DNA from: Dipetalonema caudispina
Taxonomy: Eukaryota > Nematoda > Chromadorea > Rhabditida > Onchocercidae
Length of the DNA: 64,000 nucleotides
Direction: 5' to 3'
Assembly (NCBI GenBank): GCA_013365325.1
Contig: JABVXV010000111.1
Coordinates: 112,422-176,421, forward strand
Shown: positions 15,001 to 28,289 of the stretch, in pieces
Layout: each line of letters begins with the position of its first letter
How positions within the stretch are numbered: the stretch's first letter is position 1
Notes under the pieces: model-generated
Told to the model about the DNA's origin: nothing
Database searches by the model: none
The model's input: only the letters and a program-made list of their open reading frames with translations
Program-made: the position numbers and the translations under genes

Positions 15001-15908
15001 TGTAATGGACTTTTTACTAAGGCCGAAAATGTATTCAACACATTTCTCATTACCGTTCATTCTCGTCTCCATCCTTTCCGCCGCTCTCTTCCTTCTTTCC
15101 TTCTCTTTTCCGCGCTAATTTTTTTTTTTTTGTAAACATTTATAATTGATACCGACGAATTACGAGTAATACATATTGTATGCTCTCCTGGCACGGCGCC
15201 GTCATATTTACGCGAAGCTATAGGTATGAAATAACAATTATTTCTATGATTTTTTAGTACTGTCATAGGGAAAATATATAAGACACTCCATATAATACAA
15301 ATTATGCGTATCATTTGATTATTGATTATTTTCGTACTAAAATCACATAATAGATAATTAACATGGAATAATACTAAAATACACGGAATGAACAGTACAA
15401 TGAAGAACGATGAAAATGGTATCAAACAAATTCTCTAACGTTTGATACACTTGAAAAGTCTGATCATGTCACTATGTGAAGAAGTAATTTTCCACTTGTG
15501 TAATTTGTTCCCTTACTTCTTATCACTACCATCATTGCCTAACATCTAGCAGTTTATGAAATTTACATTTGAATAGATGAGTGAAGTGAGGATCTTACTG
15601 AAATAGTCAATACTTCTGGAAATGAATGGAAAAGAAAGAAACAATTTCCAAGTAAAATATTGCTTATGATGAACGTTGCACGTATCATATCAATTCTTTC
15701 TTTTAGCCAAAACAAGCTTGATACTGAAAATCATGGTAAGTTGAAATATAAGACTCAAGAGAGTATGGTAAATTTTGCTAGGATTGGTATACCAGCAGTT
15801 CCTTCCGTACTGATACTCCAATATTTTACATTATTAGCATCTATGATCGATAGAAGTCAGAATTTACGCACTTTTCCATTGATATTCAACAATCGAAATG
15901 AATAGTAG

Positions 15909-15926
15909 TTATCAACATGTTGATAA
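15909..15926. repeat. 18-base perfect palindrome
   Basis: TTATCAACATGTTGATAA reads the same on both strands. Possible dimeric protein-binding site or chance. Confidence 0.35.
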
Positions 15927-18900
15927 TTAACAACTATTGAGTGAGCAGCTAATTAATAACATGGGAAGCAGCAGAAGTAAGAATTAGCTCCTGGCTAAAA
16001 AAAAACTTTGTACTTGCCGTTGATGAGGAAGATATATAATTACGATAAGGCAAAAATATGATATGGAGAAGATAACCATGACACCATTCGTAACATGACA
16101 CTTTGATAAAAGCTTAAAAATGACTTAGTTAAAAGACTCCAGAAATAAAGCAAGCTGATGGACGAACACTGATATTTCATATCAGAATTTGATAAGCCTG
16201 CATTATGTATGGTTTGACACGATAGCTCTATGAATAACGACTGTTTTTCAGCATCAAATAATATTCGAATATCCCAAATGTGCCTATAACATACGAAACA
16301 ACGAATTAAAAAATCCGATTTTGATTTTAAAAATTTAGTCAAGAGGACTGAAGACAAAAAGAATCAAATCACGTAGTTCATGTTATAATTCAGATATGAT
16401 TTCAACAAAGATATATTTAAGTGAATTTTGAACAATAAATTAAGTGATAAACGTTAATACATCATATCTCAATTATAAAAAATCACAGGTATGAATTGTA
16501 GTAAGGTAGAAAGTTGGCGTTCACCAACTGGGCTGCCATGACTTAAACTTTCCGCACCTTGCTACCAAAAAACAAATTTTTTGATTTCTATCTTTGTAAC
16601 TAACAGTATGGTTTTTGGTAACATTGAATAACTATTTTCGATGCATACGTTTCATTGGAATCACGATTAAACAATTTCTTAGCGTGATATTAGATTTTCG
16701 TGCAGTATGGATTTGGAAAAATGGCTTGGTATTAATTAAAACTTCTGTTTAATCTAAACTTCGAGATGGACTTATTAAACACCCAACAGAATTAATGTTA
16801 AATCTTACAAAACAGTTGGTTTCTTCGTTAAATAAACATCACCAAGATTGCACAAGAAATATTGTAAACCTTTCCATCAACTATAGAAACAGAAGAGGAA
16901 TGGAAAAATAGATCAATTTCTTTGTTTATGGATTTAGAAAATTTATAAATTAGGAACCAAATATCTTCCAGAATAATTGAGGAACAAATAAACATACAAC
17001 AACTTACTAAGAATTACGGAAAGAGGGATAATAAATAGATCTGAGGATCAAAAATGGCTGTAGTTGTAAACACAGCAAATGATTGTCGAAAAATCGCACA
17101 ATAAAATTTAAGGATAATTGAAAAGCCATCGATAAGAGGCCTATTATTTTCTTAAGAGAGCTAAAAAAGAAACTGTTCATTTTTAAAAATTAAAATCTTT
17201 CGCTTTCGTGGATAGATCTGAAGCCTTGAAAACAGCACTGCAAATATATTTGAAATAAGTGATCACAACTTTTTGTTGAAACTGTATAACAGAAATAAAT
17301 ATTTTTCACAATATCTCTAATGCTTCGACTTTTCCTCACCAAAAATTCAGTTCCTTAGCTTTTCTGGATAAGAGTTATAGATAAATTTCTTGTCAGCTCA
17401 ATAAGGATCTAGCTAATGGTGATTCAATAGAATTTCGGTGATTGCTTGTTCTTTAGTTGTACAAAAAAAATTTTGCACAAAGAAATCAGCAGTTAAATAA
17501 ACAAAAAATAAAGGTTCACATATGTTCCTGAAACTTTCCCAACATTAAAGAAAAGAACAAACTGTAGAAGACGCTTATTGAACTTTACACGCTGATCATT
17601 CCATTAGGAAATTTTAAATGTGTTAAATTTTTTCAATTATTAACCCAGCGGGTATGATGCCGAAATTTGATCATATTTTATTAGTGTTCCAAATATCAAA
17701 GAGAAATTAGACTATAAGGCGTATTGTTGCACAATATTTATTACTTATTTAGAATTAAAGAATTCACAAAAGCATTTCTGCACCCAAAGAAAAGAAAATA
17801 TTTAAATATTAAACAATCCTAAATCTATACATTTATTTGGTAAATTTATAAAACTGACAGTATCATATATACTTAAAGAAATTATTTTTCTCCTATCGTA
17901 ATGTAATAAAGTTTTCTTTAAGATTTGATTTTAAAGATTTTCAAAAATTCCCAAACTTCTAAAAGTTCACTTTCTTCCTCGAATTCTCTGAAACTTCCCT
18001 CAAACATAATTTCTTTCGAAGCATTCAGCAGTAGCAGAAAACTTTTAAGAAATGCATTCCAATAAATGCCATAAAATAATGTCACAATCTTTTTTCATAC
18101 TAACTACTAATGCTCTAGCACATTAAAAGGAGTTTGCTAAAGTATCATCATCACCATGACAAATTTTGTACTCCTCAAATTACAGCAGTGCGGAAATTTG
18201 TGAAGCGAAAAGTTGTTGAAAGTAAGAAAAAATGAGCTGGCCGGATACAAATGGCAAAACTGGCATCATTCCTCTGCTCCATTCTACTCTTCCTGCCTTC
18301 TAACTCCTCTCCATAAATCAGGAATGATTCTGACTGCATCGCGTTTCCTTTAAAAAATGTTACTAGTAAATTACGGGAAGTGAAAAGAGTAAATAACCAC
18401 AAATCTTTCGTTTTATTCTCCAGAATTTTGAAACAATTAATGACTTTGCCAGAATACTATAGCCTTTTGCACTTCAAATTAATGCTAAAAATTGATTTTC
18501 TCAAGAATTTTCCGTATCAACTTCAAGTATAACTTTTTATTTACTACCGTAATGACATATCTTCAGTGCCTGAACCAGGAAATCACATGATACATATTAC
18601 TCGTTGAGATCGATAATCCTTTTTATGCCAAAAAAATTGCCCATTTTGTTGAAGCTTTGATCTTCTCGACTGCAATATGAAAAGGAAAAAGATGAAATGG
18701 AATGAAGAGCTGCTCTGTTGGTGATATGAAGCATTTCTTTTAGTAAAGCACAAAATTGTGGTTGAATGTTTCGTAAGATCCGATAATGCAATATTTAGAA
18801 TTGAAACTTAGACTTTCATTATAAAATCGCACTTTCGGGACTGAAAGCACCCTACACTATCTATCTCTATCACAAATGTCATTTATTGTTTTCTTTTCAG

Positions 18901-19899
18901 AAAGCAAATTTTTTTTTGAGAATCCATTTTTTTGTATTCGTAAATAAAAGCTCTTTTGTTTATAAATACGCAAAACGTTAGGAACCAGCACGAACAAAAT
19001 TCTTCAATTACCTTTGGCATCCAATGTTGGTCAATACCATAAAATAAAATTCTACACTTTCTCCAACATCATTTAAGAGTTCTTCCTATTTTAACCCATT
19101 TATTACCGTAATTTCAATTTTATGCTACTTTATTTCTAACTGAAATTCAGCTTCTTCAGCACAAAAACAGGGTTATTCAGTTGAAAATTTTGGGAATCTT
19201 GATTCCCCTGATTATTCATCCCATGAGAATAAATTTAATGAAAAATAGAAATTACATCAAAAGGAACTCCAGGTAATTGACTTCTTTATAGATAACCAGG
19301 GTAAAGAAAATCCGGTAGAAAAGGTTCAGATAATAATTCGGTAATAACAAAAATAGAGTTCAGAGAATGCTACACTAATTATTCCGTCTTTAATTATCCG
19401 AACAGTTCCGATTACTTTCTTCATGAATTGCTTAAAAGTACTAACCATCGGAAATGGTGATTCGTTTGTTTATGAGCCAAGCTAAGCTAAGCTCAATTAA
19501 ACTAAGTGAAATGAACTGATTCAATTAAGTTATTAAACTAAATTGAAATATAAGAAATTGAAATGAATTTGAAATTGCAACCATAATTGTATGTGAAATA
19601 GAAGAAAAATCAGCAAGCAGTTTTTGATTTACTTGGGCAAAAAGCAGACTTCATGATAAAATCATTTAAGTTTCAGTCAGTTTACGTAATACAAAATGAT
19701 TCTAAAACGAACTTCTAGATTCAGTCTATGAGAGGAAACCAAAACCTCATTCAAAATTGCATGTAAATTTCAAAACTCACAACAAAGAAAATTTGCATGT
19801 TGATCTTACGAAATACTGATAAACAGATAGTATGAGCAACATAATGTTACTGTCATTACCACATATTGTCGGAAGTAATCGCGCACATAGCATCCAGTC

Positions 19900-20257
19900 G
19901 GATATGTCTTCTAACTGTGCAGCTGCAGATGGTACTTCTTTTGGTGGATGTGGCATGTGTCGTTTGATAAAAGCACTGGTACCGAATTGTGATAACTTTT
20001 CTTAACCTCCAAGCAATTTTAAATTCCACAATTAAGCGTTTCAGCACAGAAACAACGCACGGTAAATCCAGATGTTTCTTTAGTAATTCGAAAAGGCTTG
20101 CATTCGAATTAGATGACTGCTTTCATACAGACGGATCGAATATCCGAATAAATAATTCACATGCTTATTTGTTTTTTCGGATGCTACAACCCGAAGTGCA
20201 GGAGATGATTCGACAGGAAAATGCCGCAGGAAGAGTAAATACTGGAAATATTCCCTA
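19900..20257 (+). CDS. Candidate small cysteine-containing gene fragment
   Basis: An ATG at 19900 reads MSSNCAAADGTSFGGCGMC and on to a possible donor GTACCG at 19980. Around 20.1-20.26 kb another open stretch ends QEMIRQENAAGRVNTGNIP and a TAA at 20255-20257. Joining CTG|GTACCG to the CAG acceptor before GAGATG keeps the phase and gives a protein of about 43 aa. Base composition is higher in GC than the surroundings, and the residues look protein-like. The opposite strand is also open here for about 60 codons, so this is weak evidence. Confidence 0.22.
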
Positions 20258-21457
20258 AGACAAGTAAAAATGCATTTCGTCCATTGTCATAATCTTTCTG
20301 CGAAGTATTTCGTCTCCACTTAAATATATCGAATAAAGTATCCAAATACACTGCGCTCAATTTCTTCGAAAATTACTCTGGACCAATTTTCAAGTGTCAC
20401 CCTGCATTTATTCTTATCAGTACACAGGATGTATCAAAGTGAAACCATAATAAATTGATAATCAGCTGCAGATGATCAATAAAGTAACAAATGAATGCAA
20501 ATTAAGTGAAAGATATGTTAAGATGTCAATTACGTGTTTGTTCAGGAAACCATTTGATCCGCTAATCTTCTTCTGAAATCTGTAACAGCAAATGACTAAT
20601 CCGAACATCGATTTTACAGAAATTTAAGACGTGACCGTCGGCGGATATAAGTTAAAATAATATTTAAGGTCTGTCTCGTTTTCGAAAGTGGTCATTTTTT
20701 AATGCTGTTAACGTGGTAATCGAAGAAATTTAATTACTGATGCAGGGTGGGAAGGTCACTTACTTACTAATTAGATTGAAGATGGGTACATTAGGTTTGC
20801 AAATAAAAAAGCACGTAATCGATGGTAGCAACTTTTTCTTCATTCACCGATGAACGACCAGATTAATCAAAATATCACGATTGTTTAATGCGAGTGTTAT
20901 AAGTGATAGCGCTAATTGTAGTCAATTCTCGTGGATTTCACTTTATCATATCGCAGAAAAATTGATATATTGTGAACTGCGAATTTATGTAAATTACCAA
21001 ATGGCGCATTCCTTTCACTGATTAACAGCAAAAATGGAGATTCGTTTTCGATTTCAGCTTTTAATAATGAGAGTGCTTCCAAAAAAAATTTTTTTTTCTA
21101 TCCATTTTGTTCGGTTTATAAAAAACTTTTCACTGATTTGAAAATTTCGTTCTCTTCAACAAAAAAAAAAAAAAAAGTGCATTTCAAGATAAAAAGTTAA
21201 CTTTTTTTTGATGATACCAAACGAAGTAATTTTCACCAACTATTGTACATCCACTGCGAAGTTGGTAGCGGTCGGTTATCTTTACTTAGCGTCCGAACGC
21301 GGTTGAACATGTAATGCTTAGCTTTTTGTTTTTTTATGAAGGAAGTAGAGAAAGTGATGGATGAATAATGACCAAAGGGAAAGATCACTTCTAAGTATTC
21401 CCGAGTTTTCACATTACGTGATGCTACAACTGAAACAGCAAATTTACTTCATTCTAT
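20258..21457. other. No gene recognised
   Basis: AT-rich. A small GC-richer patch at 21.24-21.31 kb reads MFNRVRTLSKDNRPLP on the minus strand before a stop, possibly a short exon but with no supporting splice chain. Confidence 0.45.
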
Positions 21458-21646
21458 TTACTTGGCAACAATCCCGATCGTAATGGGGCCGCGTTCAGCC
21501 GCTTTCCTCCGCAAAAACAGGTGATCTGGTGAGAACCGTCCTCCGGTATGCTCATGGGTATCACTGGAAAGTGCTTTCGAAAGGACTTGGGAATCCGGCG
21601 AGCTCCGGTGCTTCCGGTTACTTCTTAGTGTCAAATTATGGGTCAT
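21458..21646 (-). CDS. Hypothetical ORF, 62 aa, GC-rich island
   Basis: An ATG at 21646 opens a 62-codon reading frame (MTHNLTLRSNRKHRSSP... ending RRKAAERGPITIGIVAK). The block has about 50% GC within DNA of about 30%, which suggests coding constraint. An in-frame TAA lies just upstream of the ATG. The stop overlaps a GTAAAT donor, so this could be a first exon continuing towards lower coordinates. It is divergent from the 13-exon gene starting at 22052, so the roughly 400 bases between them may serve both. Function unknown. Confidence 0.33.
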   Translation of the reverse strand: MTHNLTLRSNRKHRSSPDSQVLSKALSSDTHEHTGGRFSPDHLFLRRKAAERGPITIGIVAK

Positions 21647-22035
21647 GTGGTGACGCAAACGTTAAATTTTGAAGTAGCTTTTAAAGATTCATTTTGAAAT
21701 TTTTACTTGTATTATTATTCAGCACACGTAACTGATTGTTAAAATTACAGTCCTTGGTTTTATCTAGCATTCAACAAATCAAGTGATTAATCCATGCATT
21801 GTGCAGATTTAAATAAATTTCATAACAGATTCTGGAAAGCAAAAGCATAATTAGTAGTACTTTGTATCATTTCCTTTAATAAATCTCATCGGTAACGTCA
21901 AACTACTGCTTGGTGAGGATAGTTTAATTGAAAACCTTATCCATTATTCTGTTAGATTTGCTAATAGCAAATGCCTAATTGTATATTTACTGTTACTGAA
22001 TTAGTATCATACTAGTTGTTTATTGGAATTCGCTT

Positions 22036-22051
22036 TCAGACACGTAAACAA
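22036..22051 (+). promoter_or_regulatory. Probable spliced-leader acceptor before the 13-exon gene
   Basis: A CGCTTTCAG acceptor ends at about 22039, 12 bases before the start codon, with no obvious upstream exon. This is the usual position of a nematode trans-splice site and decides the choice of start. Confidence 0.5.
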
Positions 22052-25000
22052 ATGAGTACTTTGGGTCGGAAACATGCGTGTAATCGTGCTTTAATGAAGG
22101 AAACAACAACAACAACAGCAATTGCAAACTCTACTGTTACATCAAGTTATTTCTTTTCTCGGTATAGAACTTATGACTTGTAATTTTTCTCCTCTTGAAA
22201 TTAAGTATCCGTACGTTTTACAAATCAAAACATTTGCCGTTATTTACAGTGATTTTTTCTTGCAGTGATGGGCCGAAACTGAAATCTTGTTGTGGAATGG
22301 CTTCTTCAGGAGCAGTAGGTCGACAAACGGCTCTAGAAAAGCGTTATTTTGAACCCACTATCACTGAGCTTTACAATTTTGAACGCCCTTCTTTTGAAAA
22401 GGTAAGTCGGGAGATTTAAAAAACTTTTTTCGCGAAGTTAGTTCTCAGTTCGCTTTTTGAAATCTTGTTTTAACGGTAGATTATTTTTCTCAATAGTCCA
22501 GTTTAAAATTTCTGTAGTAATTATAGTTACAGTTTCGCTTATACATGTAATAGTTCATGTTTTTATACACTTTAAGCAGACTGCGAGCCGTATACAGGGG
22601 GTCAGTTTTTCGTTTAAAGTGCCTAATACGTGTTACATGAAGAAAGGAGAATTAATTATAAGTTCAGTGAAAAGAAACTACAGCGACACAGATTTGAAGC
22701 CGCCTGTCAGGTTACCATTTTACTTGTAATCCTTGTTGTGTAATGCCAGTACTACTAAATTTTAAGCTCACACAGTTTGTAGATAGTTCTCAAAGTATCA
22801 TACATTGTAGAATATTAATCAGGCTAGGGTAACTGCGAGAAATTTCCTATACTTTTTGCAATGGTTTTTGATTGCAGAACAATCGTTCGAAGTGGAAGCT
22901 CATCGGATTTGTTGGAGAAAGCTGTGTTAGGAAGGACGAAAACAATGTTGATATCAAAACTTGCGTCTGACGGCAATTCAGCGCAGGATTCATCCAGTAA
23001 AAAGGATTCAAATATATCTGATTGCATACTAAAGTCCGATTTGCGCAGTTCTTGTTCATCGAATCTAAAAAAGAGGAAAGTAGAAGGTAAAGCTGATGCG
23101 GAACCACCCATCAAGTTGAAAAAAAAAGTGGACTCGAAGAAAAGAGGTTGGTTCTATTCTGTTTATGCATATTTCTCATTCGTAAAAGTTTAACTTGACC
23201 CTAGATCTAGTAATGCTGAAGTATGTTAAATGAGATGTTTGATGCTAAGTTATTTATTTATACGGCTAAGCCATTGTATTGAACTCGTAAGTGCGTGGAA
23301 TTTCCGAAATATAACCCCTTAAACTAACAGTCTCTTGCTTTTGCTCCTCACTGACTCAGATTTACTCTTAGAATATCTGTGAAGGTCTTAACTTCCTGCT
23401 GCTGATTCGTGACGGACGTAGTGCAGTTTTGTTTATTCGGGTAGTTATTTTTAAAACACTTTTTTTATTTGCAACAAGCTGCTTCTTTCACATTTTTCTT
23501 TTGCGTATAAAGTTTTACGGTGTTGTTGAATGGGAAAGATGATTTCTGTGACACCATCCCTTACTGCAGGCAATGAAGCCGCTGGAAATGGAAATAAGTG
23601 TTTTCCCAGAGTGATCTGCTCATCGCGTCTTTCCGCAATGTTGAACCGCAACTCTGAGTATGCAGTAATATGTTTTATTATGGGTTCATAACTTCTTAAG
23701 GAGTCGATTGGGACATGATTATTAGTTATAATGAGAAAATAACAGGCTTTCACTATTTACAAAAATCAAATGGGACTAAATCTCTAAATTATCAGGCAAT
23801 CGGAACTAAGCAGTCATTTTGTGCCCTGCAACTACACTGTGGATTGGCATTTTTGATTTAGTAAAATATTTCGTAGATAATTTAGGTGGGAAAAATTGGC
23901 GATGAAAAGTAGATCCATATATTTGAAACATAGAAGTCAGAAAATGTTGAAAGATCGTTTGGAAAAGTACTGTGTAATGGCACAGAAATCGCATACGTGC
24001 AACAGCGAAAGGTTAGATGCAAAGAAAGCAAATCAAACACCACTAGCTCCCTATTCGACTTTCAAAGAAGTGCTACTAAAATCCAATCAAGGTATGTTTT
24101 AATTTAATTAGTTTGTTTTCCAGTTTAATTAAGTAACTTCTTTTGATTTGTAAATTATTATTAAGCTTTTTGGAGGAGACTGTACACACATTTATTTCAT
24201 GTATTTTGCAGAATTTTCGTATTTCGTATAACCTTTTTTTGTTGAACAATGTTGCGAATCTTTCGTTATATTATTTATCTCGCAGAACTTTTTCTTGCTT
24301 TCATTTATTATTCCCTTCCATTCACATGTCATCTTTGTTTCGTTTAGCGATTTCCTTTCTAATACTCAGTATTCTGTTGTCAAATCCGCTATCTTTTCAG
24401 ATCTTTTTGATTTCTGCTCGAGTAATCTCAATAAGAAAAAAGTCGAACAAAGCAAAACTTCATGCGGAAATAGTGAGATGTTGGTGGAGAAAAACACGCC
24501 TTCAGGAAAAAATTTGAGTCATGAAATTTCTGAACTTGGTTCAGAGGTAATGAATTCATTTCAATGGATATGATAATTATACCTCATATGTCATATAGGT
24601 TAATTCAAGCTCGTTTATACGGAGTTGTTCATTGCTCTAGAATATTAAAAATAACTAATTTTTTCAGTAATTTGCTTATTTAATAGAACCTCTTATGCCT
24701 TATATGGAGATTAAGTTTAATGGATATGATAATTGTACCTCATATGTTATATTTCTAAAGAGAAGAAATGAAACGTCGAATTATAAAACGAAGGACTGAA
24801 GCATTCTAACGTTGCTGTTGTTTTATTCCATCGTTATAAGCACTTTTAATCTTTTGTAGTAACATGTAATATGGGTAATCGCGGTAAAATCGGAAAATCA
24901 TTGTAGGGTATGACTCTATGCTAAATTAGAAACGTAAGTTACTCAACTTTTCAGGATGCAAAGAAGATTCCATACTCTTCACTAACTGAAATTTCACCAC

Positions 25001-26689
25001 TTATTGCGACTAACGGAAACAGTCAGGAAATTATGAGCAACAAAAGCGATGGTAGGTTGTTAATAACTTATCCAAATTTAGGTTACGTGGTATCAGCGTA
25101 GACTTTATTTTTTACACATGTCTTATAAGGAGAAAATAGTAATTTGTAAAATTTTGCATTTCGAAATACTTGTGTTTTCCTCTTACTGCAATGACTGTTG
25201 ATGGTTCATACAGTCTTCTTTCAATCAGATAATTCGCTTTCCTCATGCCTGATGCAGGTCGGGTATGCGATATGTTGTGAAAACAAAGTTTTTCATGTTT
25301 AACTTTATTCCAAAAATGAGTTTTTAAATGATCGTCGAGCATGTTTCATATCAATTCGTCCAGTAATTCTTTTCAATTTTTTTCGATAGATATTCATTCA
25401 TATATTGATTTATGTTATCGAAATCGTATTCTAAAACTTTGTTATACATATCAAATTATTATTTACAGTGAAACAGTTGTCACTTACTAATGATACCAAA
25501 GATGCTACAGAGATAGAAGTGACAAAAGAAGTGGAATCTTTGGTAAAAAAAGCTCTACTTCAGACAGCTGCGAGCTCTTATTTTCGTACCAATCAGGTTA
25601 TTGCTTTTTTTTTTTTTTTGTTTTTCTGCGTTTCGTCATCAAATTCAGTAACCATAACTTCTTTCCATAAAATCAGTCTTTCAAAGTTTATAGTAACCTA
25701 AACAATATGTGTACGCCATTAAGCGAACCGTGGATATATTACTTTTATAATTTCTTTTACTAAAATTATTTTGCAGTTTCCTATATAACTTGTCGATAGT
25801 AAAAATACCTGAAGTATTCCAACATTCAGTTTCATTGTCAAGAGAGGGGTAGAACTTTAAAGATGTTCTGAAATCGATCTAACGAAACAAAAGATTGGGT
25901 GAAGCTAGTTGAGCAACTTCTTTTTACAAGCTATTTGGAGAAGACCAATTATAATAATTGGTCGGTACTGAATTTTGTAGCCAGTATTTCTTGATTAATG
26001 CACTAGGGATTCTTAACATCATTTATGATTGTTAAAACAGTGGAGGTATTGCAGGATTTAAGAAAAAGTGTCAGTGATAGTATTCAAAAGGGCGGCGATT
26101 TTGATATGATAAACGATGACGCTAAGGTTATTACAATTACTGCGTTTTTATGTTAATGCACGCTGAAGATATATGGGCAATAATATAGCACAAATTTTTT
26201 TTTACGTGTTGCAGCTAAGGAAAGTGTGGGCATTAGTAGCAGAAGAAAGTTCACTGACAAACAGTTTGAATGATGTTAGTGCGAAAATAAGTAAAATTAA
26301 GGCGGACTTGTGCGCTCTCTCCAATGAATCGTTTCAGGTAATCTTTGTGACAGTTTCTAAAACTTAACACATTTTCCACTATGTAGCTCATGTAGAATTT
26401 CAGCTGAAAAATGCCATTTTACTTGTTAAGATTTTCGAAATTCCATGTTCTCCATAGCTTTATGACATACTACAGATTACGAAAAGATTGGATGAAGTAC
26501 GATTTCTCAAAAATCAGCTCTTGAGCGATTCTTACCGTAAGTTTTATCCAAATTTCCAGCCATGAACGGAAGCGATAATAGGGTTGATGTCTACCATGAA
26601 TTTAACGATTATGAGCATATCATTGATATTTTTAACATATGAATGTTTGCTTACAAATGTTTACAGTGTCATTTAAACTTTCGATGTGA
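22052..26689 (+). CDS. Unrecognised 13-exon nuclear-type protein, 536 aa
   Basis: I do not recognise the family. Exons: 22052-22161, 22266-22401, 22577-22710, 22878-23146, 23570-23657, 23886-24091, 24401-24546, 24955-25051, 25469-25596, 26055-26126, 26215-26337, 26458-26536, 26667-26689. Every junction keeps the phase and the whole chain is open, so the structure is well supported even though the function is not. The start is the ATG 12 bases after a TTTCAG acceptor, as for a trans-spliced mRNA. Exon 3 has a CAG/AAG acceptor choice that adds or removes one residue. The product is hydrophilic and Ser/Lys-rich. A Thr run lies near the start, an SV40-like basic motif KKRKV sits near residues 191-195 with a second Lys cluster just after it, and the last roughly 100 residues are helical and heptad-like (for example IKADLCALSNESF), suggesting a coiled coil. 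No signal peptide or membrane segment is seen. AATAAA follows at 26788. Inferred: nuclear, possibly chromatin- or kinetochore-associated. The final 23-base exon is the least certain; reading past the donor at 26537 also reaches a stop. Confidence 0.7.
24562..24756. repeat. Intronic direct duplication, 156-base period
   Basis: A block of about 35 bases starting AATGGATATGATAATTATAC at 24563 recurs at 24719 with two substitutions. Both copies lie in intron 7 of the 13-exon gene. Confidence 0.7.
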
Positions 26690-26787
26690 TAGTTCAGGTA
26701 AAATGGTTCGACAGTTCAGGCAGTAATATTTTCTCTCGTGGTTATCTAGTGTACTGGCTGCACTGGAGTATATAGTGCTTTAACTGA

Positions 26788-26793
26788 AATAAA
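26788..26793 (+). terminator. AATAAA polyadenylation signal of the 13-exon gene
   Basis: A canonical AATAAA lies about 100 bases after the TGA at 26687-26689, a normal distance for a nematode 3' UTR, and supports the chosen last exon. Confidence 0.45.
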
Positions 26794-28289
26794 TCCCTAT
26801 TTTAAAATCTGTTTCTGCTTTTTCGCAGTTTTTCCCATCATTTTCATATGTGCGATATATGCAATGTGCGGCACTTTTTTCCAGTCATGAGAATTTTTTT
26901 TTTGAAGAATATTAAAACAAAGTTTCTACTTTTGTTGTAGTAATATTGCAGCTATAGTATAACAGTGTTACTGTGTATTCTGGGTAAAGCATAATTGGTA
27001 TAGCTGGGTTAGAACATTAATACTTATTTTAATTCGTTATGTGCTGTTTGGCAGTGTTTTCAGGATCTAATTTTTTCTCCCTTTTTAAACTTCTGTAATA
27101 TTGGAGGGAGTTTTGGGAATTTATGGATGCTATTAGATCTAATCAAAATTTGGTGTTGCTGTTGCTCACACTGCTAACGTTGTTTCACTGCTGTTATTAT
27201 TTTCGAGTGTAGGATTAGAATAAGCGGTCCAGATGAAAATGTTCGAATGTATCGGTGTGTTCTGAAAAGTAGTTAGAGTGTAAATATATTTTTTTTTTTT
27301 TATTTTAATGAAACATTAGTTATTTTTGTGAAATATTTGTACGGAATCAGTTTCCGATTTTGTAAATGTAAGTAATTTTCAGGTTGTGAAAATATGCAGT
27401 GATTATAGTGATTTATCTAGTATTTTTTCATCATGTAAACAGTAGCATTAAAAAAAACCAATAAATTCTGTACTTGGTCGTCATTATTTTGCACTCCATG
27501 AAAAATTTCATTACGAAATATTAGTCGGTGTGAGATATTTAGCGAAATGTTTTGGTTTTTAAAGTGTTTTCGCATTTCTCGTTTTTGGATATTTGGCCTC
27601 TTGTGGTTACTGTTAGCAATAGTTTATTGTTAGTCCGATTGTTGATATCGGGAACTGTTAATGGATTAAGGATGGATAGAACAACAGTGATAACCTTCTT
27701 TGTTTCTTGGCACCATTGAACTGTAGCTTGAAGATCGTGATAATCTGTTTTGCATGTCGTTCACAACAACGTTCTAGAAACTTTGTTTAGAGGTGTTAGT
27801 CTCGTTGTTATTTCAAGTTCATAGGCTGGAAGTGTTAGTTATTGATATGCGTTGATCAATTGCTTATTTGCACAAATTTCAACAAGATCTAAGACGAACA
27901 TGTTGTGATATGGAAACAATAACTTTTGGATAGTGTTCGAATTTAGCACAGCATATCTTGAAGTCTTAACAGCTGTGATATGTTGGCTGGTTAAAGCTAT
28001 GCTCTCCATGTCACCCAAAACCAAAGGATCAGGTTAATGTAACGAATTGTTTGACGATTAGCGTTGTAAATCTTTTCTAAAAGAACTCATTTTCCACTTC
28101 TCTAGCTTGCAAGCGCTCCACTATCAGGAGTTGTATTAGAATAAATGAGAGCGTATAGTGAGTCCTTGATCGCCCATTATATACAGATTTTTTTTCACTA
28201 TTTTGAATATCCTTTAAAACTTAGCTTGTAATTCCCCTAATCCTTATCTTATTCTCGTTTCTTGATATTTCGTCACTAATGTCTTTCAG

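Larger units (their letters stand above)
2814..19899. other. Gene-poor stretch
   Basis: Seventeen kilobases with homopolymer tracts, microsatellites and one direct duplication but no recognisable protein, RNA gene or transposon. The reading frame at 3700-4053 (-) is over 100 codons, and those at 15057-15425 (-) and 16040-16357 (-) owe their length partly to near-cognate starts. None has splice context or family features. A GC-rich island at 5310-5420 is open in several frames on both strands and may hide an exon. The stretch could also contain long introns of a gene outside the window. Confidence 0.5.

Noticed and set aside
15057..15425. 122-codon minus-strand frame with hydrophobic segments
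   Set aside because: No ATG at its start, no splice context, and residues reflect AT-rich composition with a Lys/Arg/Glu tail from purine runs.
27839..28024. 61-codon minus-strand frame
   Set aside because: Looks protein-like but is isolated, on the strand opposite the T/G-skewed candidate transcript, with no splice partners.
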